64,000 nt of DNA. It comes from Kitasatospora sp. GAS204B (GTDB taxonomy: Bacteria > Actinomycetota > Actinomycetes > Streptomycetales > Streptomycetaceae). The stretch is from assembly GCF_029892155.1 (NCBI RefSeq), contig NZ_JARZAG010000029.1:30882-94881 (forward strand), given 5' to 3'. The notes below the pieces were generated by a model that saw only the letters and a list, made by a program, of their open reading frames with translations, had not been told where the DNA came from and did no database searches. Positions 1 through 7,786 of this stretch are shown here, one piece after another; positions within the stretch are counted from its first letter, which is position 1; every line of letters begins with the position of its first letter. A program made the translations under genes and the position numbers.

Positions 1-23
1 GGAGAAGATCCGCCGGACCGGCC

Positions 24-431
24 CTACTTCAGTCGACGTGCGAACTTCTCGATGGCCGCCGGCGTGACGGGGGTGAAGAAGTTGACGAGGTTGCCGTCGG
101 GGTCGCGGAACAGCAACGACCGGTTGCCCCAGGGCATCGTGGTGGGCTCGGCGACGAAGTCGGTGACGAAGCCGGTCAGGTTCTGGTGCACGCGGTCCAC
201 GTCGTCGACGCGGAACTCGGTGATCACGCTGTGGTTCTCCCCCGGACGGGCAGAGCCCGGGGCGAACAGCGGCACGGTCCGGGTGCTGGCGATCGCGAGG
301 GTGGCGCTGGGGGTGTCGAGCTCGGCGAAGTCCTCGGTTGCCCACACCGCCCGCACCCCGGTGGCTCGCTCGTAGAACTCGACGAGGCGCGCGACGTCGC
401 CGGTGATGATGCGGATCGAGACGAAGTCCAT
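24..431 (-). CDS. VOC family (glyoxalase-fold) protein
   Basis: A 135-residue single-domain protein of the vicinal oxygen chelate superfamily. The N-terminus (VSIRIITGDVARLVEFYERATG) and the C-terminal FRDPDGNLVNFF block are the two ends of the beta-alpha-beta-beta-beta fold; such proteins act as dioxygenases, isomerases or resistance proteins with a metal site, and the substrate cannot be told here. The ATG at 431 is preceded by AAGGAGA on the minus strand. It is divergent from the WYL regulator at 524, which is the likely controller; the 92-bp gap would hold both promoters. Family assignment is firm, function is not. Confidence 0.85.
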   Translation of the reverse strand: MDFVSIRIITGDVARLVEFYERATGVRAVWATEDFAELDTPSATLAIASTRTVPLFAPGSARPGENHSVITEFRVDDVDRVHQNLTGFVTDFVAEPTTMPWGNRSLLFRDPDGNLVNFFTPVTPAAIEKFARRLK

Positions 432-523
432 GGTGATCTCCTTGGCTGATGGAATCGCTGTACGTCGCAGGCTAGGAGAAATAGTGGACAGAATCGGTCC
501 GGTATTCGCGCTAGCCTTTGCAC

Positions 524-1528
524 ATGCCTCGACCCACCGGCCGCGTGCTGACCCTGCTGGAGCTGCTGCAGTCGGGCGGCACTCGGACGGTGGCCGAACT
601 CGCCGACCGGCTCGGCGTCGATGGGCGCACCGTGCGGCGGTACGTGGACCATCTGATCGACCTCGATGTGCCGGTGGAGTCGGTGCGCGGCCGCTACGGC
701 GGGTACCGGCTCGGCCCCGGATACCGGTTGCCTCCGCTCATGCTCAGTGACGACGAGGCGCTGGCCGTGCTGCTCGGCTTGGTCGCCGGCCGCCGAGCAG
801 GGTTGCTGACGGCGGGGCACACCGCGAGCGAGACGGCATCGGCCAAGATCCGGCGCGTGCTGCCCACACACGCCGCCCACCGGCTCGGCACCCTCCTGGA
901 ATCCCTCGCCTTCACGGACCAGCCCGGTGAGTTCGCCGCCCCGGACGCCGAGGTCCTGCTCACCATCGCCGATGCGGTACGCCACCGCCGACCGGTCTCG
1001 ATCAGATACACCGACCGCGACGACCGGCGCAGCGAACGCACGCTGCACGCGTACGGGATCGTCGCCCACGCGGGCCGGTGGTACGTCACGGGCACGGACC
1101 CCGAGATCGGCGAGGACCGGACCTTCCGGCTCGATCGCATCGCGGACGCGAGGACCCTGCCCGGCTCGTTCGAGGCGCCCGTGGGTCCCGATCCGGCACA
1201 GCGCGTGTTGTCAGGGTTCGCCACGGCCGAGTACCGGCATGAGGTGACCTTGCGGATCCACGGGACAGTCGAGCAGATCCGCGCCCACCTTCCCGCCAGC
1301 GTCGCGAGCCTGGCGGAGCACGCGCAGGCACCCGCGCCCACGGCGGACCAGGACCGGACGGACGAGCGCTGGCTGCGCGTCGAACTACGGGCGGAGCGGC
1401 TCGACTGGTTGCCTCCCACGCTCGCCGCACTCGACCGGCCGTTCGTCATCGAGCGCCCCGACGAACTGCGCGACCTCGTCGTCGCGTTCGCCGAACGCCT
1501 CGCGTCCTACGGCCGCCGAGCCAGCTGA
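524..1528 (+). CDS. HTH-WYL (YafY-type) transcriptional regulator
   Basis: About 334 residues. An N-terminal winged helix (residues ~5-60, with GGTRTVAELADRLGVDGRTVRRYVD as the recognition region) is followed by a WYL domain near residues 145-215 (RYTDRDDRRSERTLHAYGIV then GRWYVTG and TFRLDRI) and a WCX-type C-terminal extension. This is the standard YafY/PafBC-like layout, where WYL binds a ligand or nucleic acid. An upstream in-frame TTG at 518 exists, but the ATG at 524 begins the conserved PRPTGRVL start. It is divergent from the VOC protein, so regulation of that gene is inferred. Confidence 0.88.
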   Translation: MPRPTGRVLTLLELLQSGGTRTVAELADRLGVDGRTVRRYVDHLIDLDVPVESVRGRYGGYRLGPGYRLPPLMLSDDEALAVLLGLVAGRRAGLLTAGHTASETASAKIRRVLPTHAAHRLGTLLESLAFTDQPGEFAAPDAEVLLTIADAVRHRRPVSIRYTDRDDRRSERTLHAYGIVAHAGRWYVTGTDPEIGEDRTFRLDRIADARTLPGSFEAPVGPDPAQRVLSGFATAEYRHEVTLRIHGTVEQIRAHLPASVASLAEHAQAPAPTADQDRTDERWLRVELRAERLDWLPPTLAALDRPFVIERPDELRDLVVAFAERLASYGRRAS

Positions 1529-1623
1529 CCCGATGGGTGATCCAGGTCACAGGGGGCTGGTGCATAGCGGGCCGACTGCCACTGCCTTTCCAGAAGTACA
1601 GGCGTGTGGAGGGTGGAAGGGCG

Positions 1624-2136
1624 GTGCTGGTGAAGCAGCCACGGGCGGATGGTTTCGATGAGTTCGTGGCGGCTCGCTGGCCGGCGCTGCTTCACCTGGC
1701 GCGCCTGCTCACCGGTGGGGACCGGCACCGGGCCGAGGATCTTCTGCAGGAAGCACTGGTCAAGCTGTGGTTTGCCTGGCCGAAGGTCGCGGGTCAGGCG
1801 CCGGAGGCGTACGTGCGTCAGATCCTTGCTCGTGCGGCGGCCCGCTCGGCGCGCAGGAGGTGGTGGGGCGAGCGCCCCACCGAACAACTGCCCGAGATGG
1901 CTGACCACATGGAACTCAGCGTGACAGTGGAGGAGCGCACCCGGCTGGAGAGCGCGCTGGCCCTACTGCCGATACGGCAGCGGGCCGCGGTGGTACTGCG
2001 CTACTACCAGGACCTGCCGGAGCAGCAGGTCGCAGAGGTGCTGGGCTGTCCCATAGGGACCGCCCGCTCCCTGACGTCCCGTGGAGTGGCGAAACTACGG
2101 CAGGTCCTGGCCGGGGTCGGCGAGCCGGTGAGGTGA
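1624..2136 (+). CDS. SigE-family ECF RNA polymerase sigma factor
   Basis: A 170-residue sigma factor of the actinobacterial SigE family. Region 2 is visible around residues 10-70 (FDEFVAARWPALLHLARLL, then HRAEDLLQEALVKLW), and region 4 at ~110-165 (ALALLPIRQRAAVVLRYYQDL, with the helix-turn-helix EQQVAEVLGCPIGTARSL). The frame is open from 1537, but the GTG at 1624 has GGAGGGTGGAAGG just upstream and starts right before the conserved domain. Its stop at 2134-2136 lies 12 bp before the ATG of the next gene, so both are probably cotranscribed and the neighbour may be its membrane-linked partner. Confidence 0.88.
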   Translation: MLVKQPRADGFDEFVAARWPALLHLARLLTGGDRHRAEDLLQEALVKLWFAWPKVAGQAPEAYVRQILARAAARSARRRWWGERPTEQLPEMADHMELSVTVEERTRLESALALLPIRQRAAVVLRYYQDLPEQQVAEVLGCPIGTARSLTSRGVAKLRQVLAGVGEPVR

Positions 2137-2147
2137 AGGAGAGACAG

Positions 2148-2738
2148 ATGGACCACTTCGAACAGGAGCTGGCACGGATGATGCGCGACACGCAGGAAGA
2201 CACCCCCTTCGCACCCCGGGACCGGGAACGCCTGCAGGCCGGCGTGCGGGCCCGACGCCGCACCCGGGCGGCTCTCATGGCCGGCGGATCAGCCCTGATC
2301 CTCGCCGGTGTCGGCGTCGGCCTGCCCGCCGCCTTCGCCCAGGACCACCACGCTGTGACGACCCCGGCCTCCACGGCCACCGGCAACCCGGTGCCCCGGC
2401 CGACTCCGAGTCCGGCTGGGCAGCCCGGTAACCCGGCGCCCACACCCACCTCGGCCGGGCAAGCCAGCAACCCGATGCCCACACCCACCTCGGCCGGACA
2501 GGCCGGTAACCCGACGCCCACACCCACCTCGGCCGGACAGGCCGGCAACCCGACGCCCACACCGACTCCGGGCGGGCAGCCCGGTACTCCGATACCCACA
2601 CCCACCTCGGCCGGACAGGCCGGCAACCCGATCCCCACGCCGACTCCGAGTCCGGCTGGGCAGCCCGGTACCCCGACGCCCACACCCACCTCGGCTGGGC
2701 AAGCCGGTAACCCGATGCCCACACCGACGACCCGGTAG
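2148..2738 (+). CDS. Membrane-anchored protein with Pro/Thr-rich tandem repeats
   Basis: A 196-residue protein. Residues 1-40 are charged and cytoplasmic-like (DHFEQELARMMRDTQEDTPF, then a basic RARRRTRAA stretch). A hydrophobic helix (LMAGGSALILAGVGVGLPAA) follows, then ~130 residues made only of a 13-residue PTPTSAGQAGNP-type repeat, ending TTR with no folded domain. The order, a short cytoplasmic N-terminus plus one TM helix directly behind an ECF sigma gene, resembles proteins that follow SigE-type sigma factors in Streptomyces. No zinc-binding anti-sigma (HxxxCxxC) motif is present, so an anti-sigma role is only inferred. The repeats are probably an extended wall-spanning stalk. The ATG at 2148 with AAGGAGAG upstream is preferred over the GTG at 2133. 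Confidence 0.75.
   Translation: MDHFEQELARMMRDTQEDTPFAPRDRERLQAGVRARRRTRAALMAGGSALILAGVGVGLPAAFAQDHHAVTTPASTATGNPVPRPTPSPAGQPGNPAPTPTSAGQASNPMPTPTSAGQAGNPTPTPTSAGQAGNPTPTPTPGGQPGTPIPTPTSAGQAGNPIPTPTPSPAGQPGTPTPTPTSAGQAGNPMPTPTTR
2398..2736 (+). repeat. Coding tandem repeat, ~39-bp unit, about 8 copies
   Basis: In-frame tandem repeats encode PTPTSAGQAGNP-like units, alternating with PTPSPAGQPG variants. Several units are nearly identical at DNA level, so copy number can be expected to vary between strains. Confidence 0.85.
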
Positions 2739-2802
2739 TCAGCGGGGGGTGAACTCGACCTTGCGGCTTGAGAACGCATCAGCCCTGCCTCAATAGCCGT
2801 GC

Positions 2803-3009
2803 TCATCCATGCGCAAGGACCAGTTCCTGCGTCCCGGTGACCGTGCCGTCAGCGTTCTTCGTCAAGCGGACGACCAGGACGTGCTTGCGATCCGCCGGCA
2901 CGGTCACCGAGAACGGCTGACCATCGTTCAGACCGGGCGCCTTGAAGTCCACCCGGGACCCGAAGGCTCCGCCGGCTGTGGGCACATCCCGCGAGGTACG
3001 TGACGTCAT
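2803..3009 (-). CDS. Small hypothetical protein coupled to the XRE regulator
   Basis: A 68-residue ORF (MTSRTSRDVPTAGGAF... ending LVLAHG). Its ATG (3009-3007) overlaps the TGA stop of the XRE regulator (3008-3006) as ATGA, which favours translational coupling. The product is beta-strand-like (VDFKAPG, FSVTVPAD, HVLVVRLTKNADGTVTGTQ), without a signal peptide or TM helix. No family was recognised; it could also be the broken-off end of a larger gene. Confidence 0.4.
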   Translation of the reverse strand: MTSRTSRDVPTAGGAFGSRVDFKAPGLNDGQPFSVTVPADRKHVLVVRLTKNADGTVTGTQELVLAHG

Positions 3010-3878
3010 GGATGTGGCGCAGAGTTCGGGCCGGCCGTGGCGGACCAGCCGGCGAGCAGCTTCAGGCCGTCGGCCGCGGCGGTTCCGGGTGGCGCGCTGT
3101 AGACGACCAGGCTCAGGCCGCTTTCGTCCGGCAGGATCATGGTCTCCTGATCGAGTTCCAAGTCGCCGACGAGCGGATGGTTGAGGCGTTGCGTGCTCTC
3201 GCGGAAGACATGGACGTCGTGGGATCCCCACATCACGCGGAAGGCATCGCTGCGGGTGGACAGTTCGCCGATCAGGTTCGACAGCTCCCGGTCGTAGGGG
3301 TTCTTCCCCGCCTCGATGCGCAGCGCGCCTACGCCGAAACGGGCCATGCGTTCCCAGTTGACGTAGAACCGCCTGGCTGCGGGGTTGAGGAACGCGAACC
3401 GGGCGACGTTCGCCCCGCAGGTCGGGTCGGCGAACATCTCCGAGTACAGCGCCCGGCCCAACGCGTTGGCGGCCAGCGTGTCCAGACGGTTGTTCATCAC
3501 GTACACCGGCAGCTCCGGCATCCCCTCGACGATCCGCGCCACGCTCGGCCGCACCGTCGGCCGAACCGCCCGTTGCCGAACCCGCGGCTCGGGCCCCGGC
3601 CCGGCAGCGCGGGCGAGGTCGCACAGATACATGCGCTCCGTGTCGTCGAGCCGCAGGGCCTGGGCGAGGGCGGCCAGCACGCTGTCGGAGACACCTTTGA
3701 GGTTGCCGCGCTCCAAGCGCGTGTAGTACTCGACGCTCACCCCGGCGAGCGCCGCGACCTCACCCCTGCGCAGTCCGGACACCCGACGCTGACCATACGC
3801 CGGCAGACCCGCCTGCTCGGGGCTGATCTTGTCGCGCCGGGAGCGGAGGAAAGCGCTGACTGCGTCCCGGTTGTCCAT
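3006..3878 (-). CDS. XRE-family regulator with MmyB-like ligand-binding domain
   Basis: About 290 residues. An N-terminal XRE helix-turn-helix (residues ~5-75: FLRSRRDKISPEQAG, GLRRGEVAALAGVSVEYYTRLERG) is followed by the C-terminal MmyB-like domain (PVYVMNNRLDTLAANALGRALY, then FLNPAARRFYVNWE and the ELSTRSDAFRVMWGSHDV block). This is a very common actinobacterial regulator family, usually next to the oxidoreductase or small enzyme it controls. The frame is open to 4163, but ATG 3878 (MDNRDAVSAF) starts at the family's usual point. Divergent from the NTF2-like gene at 4063, its likely target; the 184-bp gap between them holds both promoters. Confidence 0.9.
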   Translation of the reverse strand: MDNRDAVSAFLRSRRDKISPEQAGLPAYGQRRVSGLRRGEVAALAGVSVEYYTRLERGNLKGVSDSVLAALAQALRLDDTERMYLCDLARAAGPGPEPRVRQRAVRPTVRPSVARIVEGMPELPVYVMNNRLDTLAANALGRALYSEMFADPTCGANVARFAFLNPAARRFYVNWERMARFGVGALRIEAGKNPYDRELSNLIGELSTRSDAFRVMWGSHDVHVFRESTQRLNHPLVGDLELDQETMILPDESGLSLVVYSAPPGTAAADGLKLLAGWSATAGPNSAPHP

Positions 3879-4062
3879 GAGCACAGGGTAGGCGGGCCGC
3901 GTGACGGGTGAGGGGCCCTGCAAGTACCCCTCACGGCGGAGACTCCCCCGCCACGACCACCTCCCGTTGCATGGTGCGTGCCCCGATCCCCGGGGCCCGG
4001 CCGGTGCGAGGACATTCGCGCCCCGGCCGACCTTTCCTGAACAAGACTGGAGGGCACAGAAG

Positions 4063-4497
4063 ATGAGCAACCTGACCGAGACGGTGACGCAGAGCCCGTC
4101 GGATGTCGTGCGAGGGCTGTATGACGCGCTGCGCAAGGGCGACGTGCCGGGTGTCCTGGCCAAGCTCGCCCAGGAGGTGATCGTCGACGAGCCGAAGCAA
4201 CTCCCCTACGGCGGCGTGCACGAGGGCCGCGAGGCGTTCGTGCAGTCGGTCGTGGGCGTGATGATGGGCTACGCCGACGTCGCCATCACCGAGGCGGAGG
4301 TGTTCGAGGGCCCGGCCGGCGTCATCGGAACGCTCATCGGAACGCTCACGGCTCACACCACCGGCGAGGAGTTCCCGCTGACCCTGGTCGAGATCCACCA
4401 GGTCGAGGACGGCATGGTCCGCAAGATCGACGTCTACGCCAAGAACCCCCACGAGCTCGCCGCGTTCTACGCACGCGCCGAGGCGGGCACCCGCTGA
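4063..4497 (+). CDS. SnoaL/NTF2-like family protein
   Basis: A 144-residue single-domain cone-shaped alpha+beta protein. The N-terminal helix SPSDVVRGLYDALRKGDVPGVLAKLAQEV, the GGVHEGREAFVQSV helix and the C-terminal LTLVEIHQVEDGMVRKIDVY strand are typical of the NTF2-like superfamily (ketosteroid isomerase, SnoaL). The substrate is unknown. The frame is open from 3901, but ATG 4063 has TGGAGGG upstream. Divergent from the XRE/MmyB regulator. It is not close to the NTF2-like paralogs of the biosynthetic cluster (53-59 kb): the sequences share only the fold. Confidence 0.82.
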   Translation: MSNLTETVTQSPSDVVRGLYDALRKGDVPGVLAKLAQEVIVDEPKQLPYGGVHEGREAFVQSVVGVMMGYADVAITEAEVFEGPAGVIGTLIGTLTAHTTGEEFPLTLVEIHQVEDGMVRKIDVYAKNPHELAAFYARAEAGTR

Positions 4498-4556
4498 CGG
4501 TCACACGCTTCACCGAGGTGGGCGGCCGCCCGGACCTGGACGATCGCGTCCTGAGC

Positions 4557-4592
4557 GGCCCCGGCCGCCCCCTGGATGGGGTGGTCGGGGCC
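4557..4592. terminator. Strong hairpin between convergent genes
   Basis: A 15-bp inverted repeat (4557-4571 and 4578-4592, two G-T-type mismatches, 6-nt loop) followed by TTT on the plus strand. It sits between the convergent NTF2-like gene and the VOC gene. Confidence 0.65.
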
Positions 4593-4704
4593 TTTCGTCG
4601 CTCCTGTACGCTCGGCCGGCTGTCGACGCAGCGCGACCCGAGGACCATCGTCCAAAGCCGAACCGTCAGCCGACACTCCTCGACAGCGATCGCTGCCCGA
4701 GCCG

Positions 4705-5061
4705 TCAGCCGTGCAGGGTGACGACGTACCCGTCGGGGTCGGTGAATGCGAAGGTCCGGCCGAACGGGCCGTCGAACGGCGGGGTCACGATCCGCACGCC
4801 GTGCTCGACCAGGTCGTTGTGGATCTTCTCGACGTCCTCGGCCTTGAGCCACAGCGCCACGCCCCAGCCGAGCTTGTCGACGGCGTCCAGGTCGACCACG
4901 GGTTCGCGCACCGCGAACGGGACGGGCCGGGTGTCGAAGACCACCGCGTGGGGCGGGGAGGTGAGGGCGCGGGTGAGCCCGAGCCTTTCTTCGTAGAAGC
5001 GTGCGGAGGCCTCCAGGTCGTGTACCTGAAGCGCGATGAACGACGGTCCGACGACAGCCAT
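4705..5061 (-). CDS. VOC family protein
   Basis: A 118-residue glyoxalase-fold protein: FIALQVHDLEASARFYEERLGL at the N-terminus and FAFTDPDGYVVTLHG at the very C-terminus, with HNDLVEHGVRIVTPP in the middle. Such proteins may detoxify electrophiles or bind antibiotics; the reaction cannot be deduced. It is divergent from a MarR regulator (5177), and the gap carries inverted repeats of MarR type, so it is probably repressed by that regulator and induced by its ligand. Confidence 0.88.
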   Translation of the reverse strand: MAVVGPSFIALQVHDLEASARFYEERLGLTRALTSPPHAVVFDTRPVPFAVREPVVDLDAVDKLGWGVALWLKAEDVEKIHNDLVEHGVRIVTPPFDGPFGRTFAFTDPDGYVVTLHG

Positions 5062-5080
5062 GGTGAGAACACCCTTTCAG

Positions 5081-5142
5081 TATCAGGAAACCTGACATTA
5101 AGAGTAGATCCGCACCCCGAACAATGCAAGGTAACCTGATAC
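5081..5142. promoter_or_regulatory. Probable MarR operators in a divergent promoter
   Basis: TATCAGG-AAA-CCTGACA (5081-5097, arms TCAGG/CCTGA) and a second related element GGTAACCTGATA (5130-5141), whose complement reads TATCAGGTTACC. Two similar boxes between a VOC gene and a MarR gene fit two-sided autoregulation. Confidence 0.65.
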
Positions 5143-5176
5143 AAGCCAGGCAAGACCAAAGGCGAAGGAGGGGACC

Positions 5177-5647
5177 ATGAGTGGTTCACACCGGCCGGAG
5201 AACACCGCCGACCGGCCCGGATACCTGATCAAACGGGCCCAGGCCGCACTCAACGCCCAGATGACCCGGGCCCTGCACCAACACGGCGTCACGCTCGCCC
5301 AGTTCGCCGCGCTCACGGCCCTGGCCGAGGAACCAGGCCTGTCCAACGCCGAGCTGGCGCGACGCGCGTTCATCACCCCGCAGAGCATGAACGAGAACCT
5401 GCGCGAGCTCGAACAGCGCACCTGGGTCACCCGCAGCCACCACCCCACCCACGGCAGGATCCGGCAGACCGAGCTCACCGAGCAGGGGCGCACAACCCTG
5501 CAGGCCTGCGACGCCACGGTGACGCTCATCGAGCAACGCATGCTCGCCGAACTCGACCCCGGCCAGCGCCGCCAACTCGCCACGGCGCTGCGCACCTGCA
5601 TCGCCGCCCTGAACCCCGCACAACCGGAGGCGCTCGAAGCGCCGTGA
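5177..5647 (+). CDS. MarR-family transcriptional regulator
   Basis: A 156-residue winged-helix regulator: GYLIKRAQAALNAQMTRAL as the dimer helix, LAQFAALTALAEEPG, the recognition region SNAELARRAFITPQSMNENL, and the wing region WVTRSHHPTHGRIRQTELTEQG. AAGGAGGGG precedes the ATG at 5177. Divergent from a VOC gene with MarR-type boxes between them, so autoregulation and control of the VOC gene are likely. Confidence 0.9.
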   Translation: MSGSHRPENTADRPGYLIKRAQAALNAQMTRALHQHGVTLAQFAALTALAEEPGLSNAELARRAFITPQSMNENLRELEQRTWVTRSHHPTHGRIRQTELTEQGRTTLQACDATVTLIEQRMLAELDPGQRRQLATALRTCIAALNPAQPEALEAP

Positions 5648-5764
5648 CCGGCCGAAACACTCCAGCCGGCCGGCAGGTCGCACCTGTGCGGTAGAACGTG
5701 CCAGACACTTGCCCCGCCGCTGGTGGAGGGCGGAGCGGCTCAGCCTTCGCGCGCCTCATGATGC

Positions 5765-6046
5765 GTGGGTGCTCAGCCAGAGCAACTGGCCCCCGAAGTC
5801 ACGCTGCCCGACATCGGCGACTACGTGCGCTGGGCCATGATCCTGCCGCCGAACGGCTCGCTGGAGAACCTGACCGCGCAGGACGCCGTGCTGTCCAGGA
5901 TGGAAGGTTGGCACCCGCATCTGCGACGCGATCCACGCCGCCTCCCCGACCTGCGGCAACGGCGCGAACACCGCACTGCCCGACGCCGACTTGCTGCGCC
6001 GCTGCCTGATCGAGGAAGGCGAAGGCCGCCAAGATCCGCTCAGCGC
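5765..6046 (+). pseudogene. Remnant of a TetX-like FAD monooxygenase (internal deletion and frameshift)
   Basis: One frame reads LPDIGDYVRWAMILPPNG and then LTAQDAVLSRMEGWHPHL, a segment found before the C-terminal FAD motif of TetX-type monooxygenases. At about 5915 the match moves to another frame and reads ICDAIHAASPTCGNGANTAL then PDADLLRRCLIEEGEG, the downstream FAD-binding GD motif region. The normal stretch between these blocks is missing and no start or full domain remains. It resembles the intact monooxygenase at 7787-8899 in family. Confidence 0.7.
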
Positions 6047-6049
6047 GGT

Positions 6050-6215
6050 CGACGACACGAAGCCGTCCCGGGTGACGAGTTTCGCGCCGGCTGCCTGGCC
6101 GAAGCGGGCGAAGTAGCGTCCCATCATGACGAAGTCCGCTCCCATCGCCAGCGCCAGGGCCACGTGGTAGTCGTGCGCCAGTCCGCCGTCGGAGCAGATC
6201 GGCACGTACTCGCCG
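6050..6215 (-). pseudogene. Fragment of an IMP dehydrogenase/GMP reductase-family gene
   Basis: On the minus strand a frame reads GEYVPICSDGGLAHDYHVAL followed by ALAMGADFVMMGRYFARF, matching the C-terminal part of the IMPDH barrel (usual form PICSDGG...DYH...LALAMGADF). Nothing upstream or downstream continues the protein: it is cut by the TetR gene on one side and the monooxygenase remnant on the other. Confidence 0.7.
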
Positions 6216-6233
6216 GCGGCCCCTCGCTCCGGC

Positions 6234-6836
6234 TCAGCTCCTGAGCGGCTGGGCCGTCGGTGCCAGGCCGGCGAGGAAGACGTCCACCAGGCGTCGCGCG
6301 GCTCGGTGCCAGTCGGTGACGTGCGGGAGTTGTTGCGCCATCAGCGCGCCGAAGATCACCAGGTCGGCCGTGCGCACGTCGTCCCGGATCGTGCCGTCCT
6401 GCCTGCCCCGGCTCAGCAGCGAGCCGAGCTCGCGGTGCACCTCGGTCTGGAGGGCGAGGGTGTCCTGGTCGAGGGGCATCGGACCGCCGTGCAGGGGCAG
6501 TACGAGGTCGGGACCGTGCTCGATGGTCTGGTCGAGGAAGCAGCGCACGGCTTCGAGTCCGGACTGATCGGTCTCGGCGGCCCGGCCGGCCGCGCCCAGG
6601 ACGAGTTGGAAGGAGCGGTGCGTCAGGGCGCCGAGCAGGGCTTCGCGCGAGGGGAAGTGGCGGTAGACGGTGCCCACGCCGACTCCCGCGTCCGCCGCGA
6701 CGGTCGCCATCGGTACTGCGGTGCCCTCCCGCCTGACAGCGGCGGCCGCCGCCGCCAGCACCCGGTCCCGGTTGTCGGCCGCGTCACGCCGCAGCTCCCG
6801 CCGCGGGGCGCTTTCGTTCGACTCTGCCTTCGTCAC
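6234..6836 (-). CDS. TetR-family transcriptional regulator
   Basis: A 200-residue regulator with an N-terminal TetR helix-turn-helix (NRDRVLAAAAAAVRREG, then TVAADAGVGVGTVYRHFPSREALLGAL) and an all-helical ligand domain ending in LVIFGALMAQQLPHVTDWHRAARRLVD, like the SbtR-type C-terminal family. It lies beside gene remnants. A CGGAC-N6-GTCCG palindrome about 70 bp upstream is the likely self-operator. The nearest intact possible target is the cupin gene at 7276. Confidence 0.9.
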   Translation of the reverse strand: MTKAESNESAPRRELRRDAADNRDRVLAAAAAAVRREGTAVPMATVAADAGVGVGTVYRHFPSREALLGALTHRSFQLVLGAAGRAAETDQSGLEAVRCFLDQTIEHGPDLVLPLHGGPMPLDQDTLALQTEVHRELGSLLSRGRQDGTIRDDVRTADLVIFGALMAQQLPHVTDWHRAARRLVDVFLAGLAPTAQPLRS

Positions 6837-6902
6837 ACCGTCGATGATGGCACCACCGCCGCCCTCGTCCGACAGCCCGTCCGCGTCATTGACGCTCCAT
6901 CA

Positions 6903-6922
6903 AACGGACGATACTGTCCGCT
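6903..6922. promoter_or_regulatory. Probable TetR operator
   Basis: Inverted repeat AAACGGAC-GATACT-GTCCGCTT (core CGGAC 6905-6909 and GTCCG 6916-6920), a usual TetR-family operator form, in the promoter region of the minus-strand TetR gene. Confidence 0.6.
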
Positions 6923-7101
6923 TAGTCGTGTCGATGGCGGCGGTTCCCCGTACTACCCGATGCCACCGGAAGGTTGGGACCACATGGTCGACGTGGACGC
7001 AGCGCCGTTCGAAGTCGAGGTGCGCGGGCGCGGCCCCTGTCCGATCGTGCTGGGCGCGTCTCCCCACCAGAAGGCGCTGCGTCACCTACCGCTACGCCTC
7101 G

Positions 7102-7251
7102 AGTGACCAGAGCGACCTCGATGTCTTCGTCAAGGTCTCGTTGGTGTCCGCGGACCCCGACGCCGGGCTGCCGATCAAGGTCACCCAGGGCTGGCCGCGC
7201 GCCTCGCACCGCGCCGAGGACCCCGAACTGACCGCGAAACCCGAACCCGAT
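7102..7251 (+). pseudogene. Possible remnant of a CocE/NonD-type hydrolase C-terminal domain
   Basis: The frame reads ASSDQSDLDVFVKVSLV, then GLPIKVTQGWPRASHRAEDP. This resembles the jelly-roll C-terminal domain of X-Pro dipeptidyl-peptidase/CocE hydrolases (D-x-D-hydrophobic-F-V-K, and the GWLRASHR motif with L changed to P). No catalytic hydrolase domain precedes it, and it runs in frame into the cupin start. Only the motif supports this call. Confidence 0.45.
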
Positions 7252-7275
7252 CCCGAACCTCGAACGGAGCTCGCA

Positions 7276-7737
7276 ATGAGCATGCTCTACCTCGCGCAAC
7301 CCGAGCAGCAGCAACAACTCGAATGGCTCGGCGGCGGCACGCTGGCGATGCTGCTCGACGCCAAGGCCACCGACGGCCAGCTGATGATGGGGCGCTTCGA
7401 CGTCGCCGAGGGCGAGGCGCCGCCGTATCACATGCACACCCGTGAGGATGAGATCTTCCTGCTGATCAAGGGCACCGCCCTGGTGTGGTGCGACGATCAG
7501 GAGTACGAACTCGCCGAGGGCGGCGTGGTGTTCCTGCCGAAGCTGAAGCCGCACGGGTACCGCATCACCTCCAAGAAGGCCGACCTGCTGGTGGTCAACA
7601 CGCCGGCCGGGATCGAGGAGATGTTCCGGGAGGGCGGCCGCGACAAGTCCACGCCGCGCCCGCCCGGCTTCCAGGTGACGCCCGACCCCGCCCTCGTCGA
7701 GAAGTACGGCAGCGTCATCGTGGGGCCGCCGCGCTGA
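7276..7737 (+). CDS. Cupin-domain protein (quercetinase-like)
   Basis: A 153-residue single-cupin protein. Motif 1 is visible as PPYHMHTREDEIFLLIKGTA (metal-ligand type HxH...E), motif 2 as LPKLKPHGYRI (PxxxxH). The C-terminal tail PPGFQVTPDPALVEKYGSV is typical of quercetin 2,3-dioxygenase-like proteins of Streptomyces. The natural substrate is unknown. The frame is open far upstream, but ATG 7276 starts the conserved domain. Near the TetR gene at 6234 but separated from it by gene debris. Confidence 0.85.
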   Translation: MSMLYLAQPEQQQQLEWLGGGTLAMLLDAKATDGQLMMGRFDVAEGEAPPYHMHTREDEIFLLIKGTALVWCDDQEYELAEGGVVFLPKLKPHGYRITSKKADLLVVNTPAGIEEMFREGGRDKSTPRPPGFQVTPDPALVEKYGSVIVGPPR

Positions 7738-7786
7738 CGATCCGTCAGGGACGCTCCGGGGGACGTTCAGGGACGCTCAGGGAAGC

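Noticed and set aside
2275..2724. Minus-strand ORFs over the Pro/Thr repeat
   Set aside because: They only mirror the tandem repeat; no start signal or domain.
4063..4497. NTF2-like gene as another member of the cluster's paralog set
   Set aside because: It lacks the shared motifs of the 53-59 kb paralogs and is about 49 kb away next to its own regulator.
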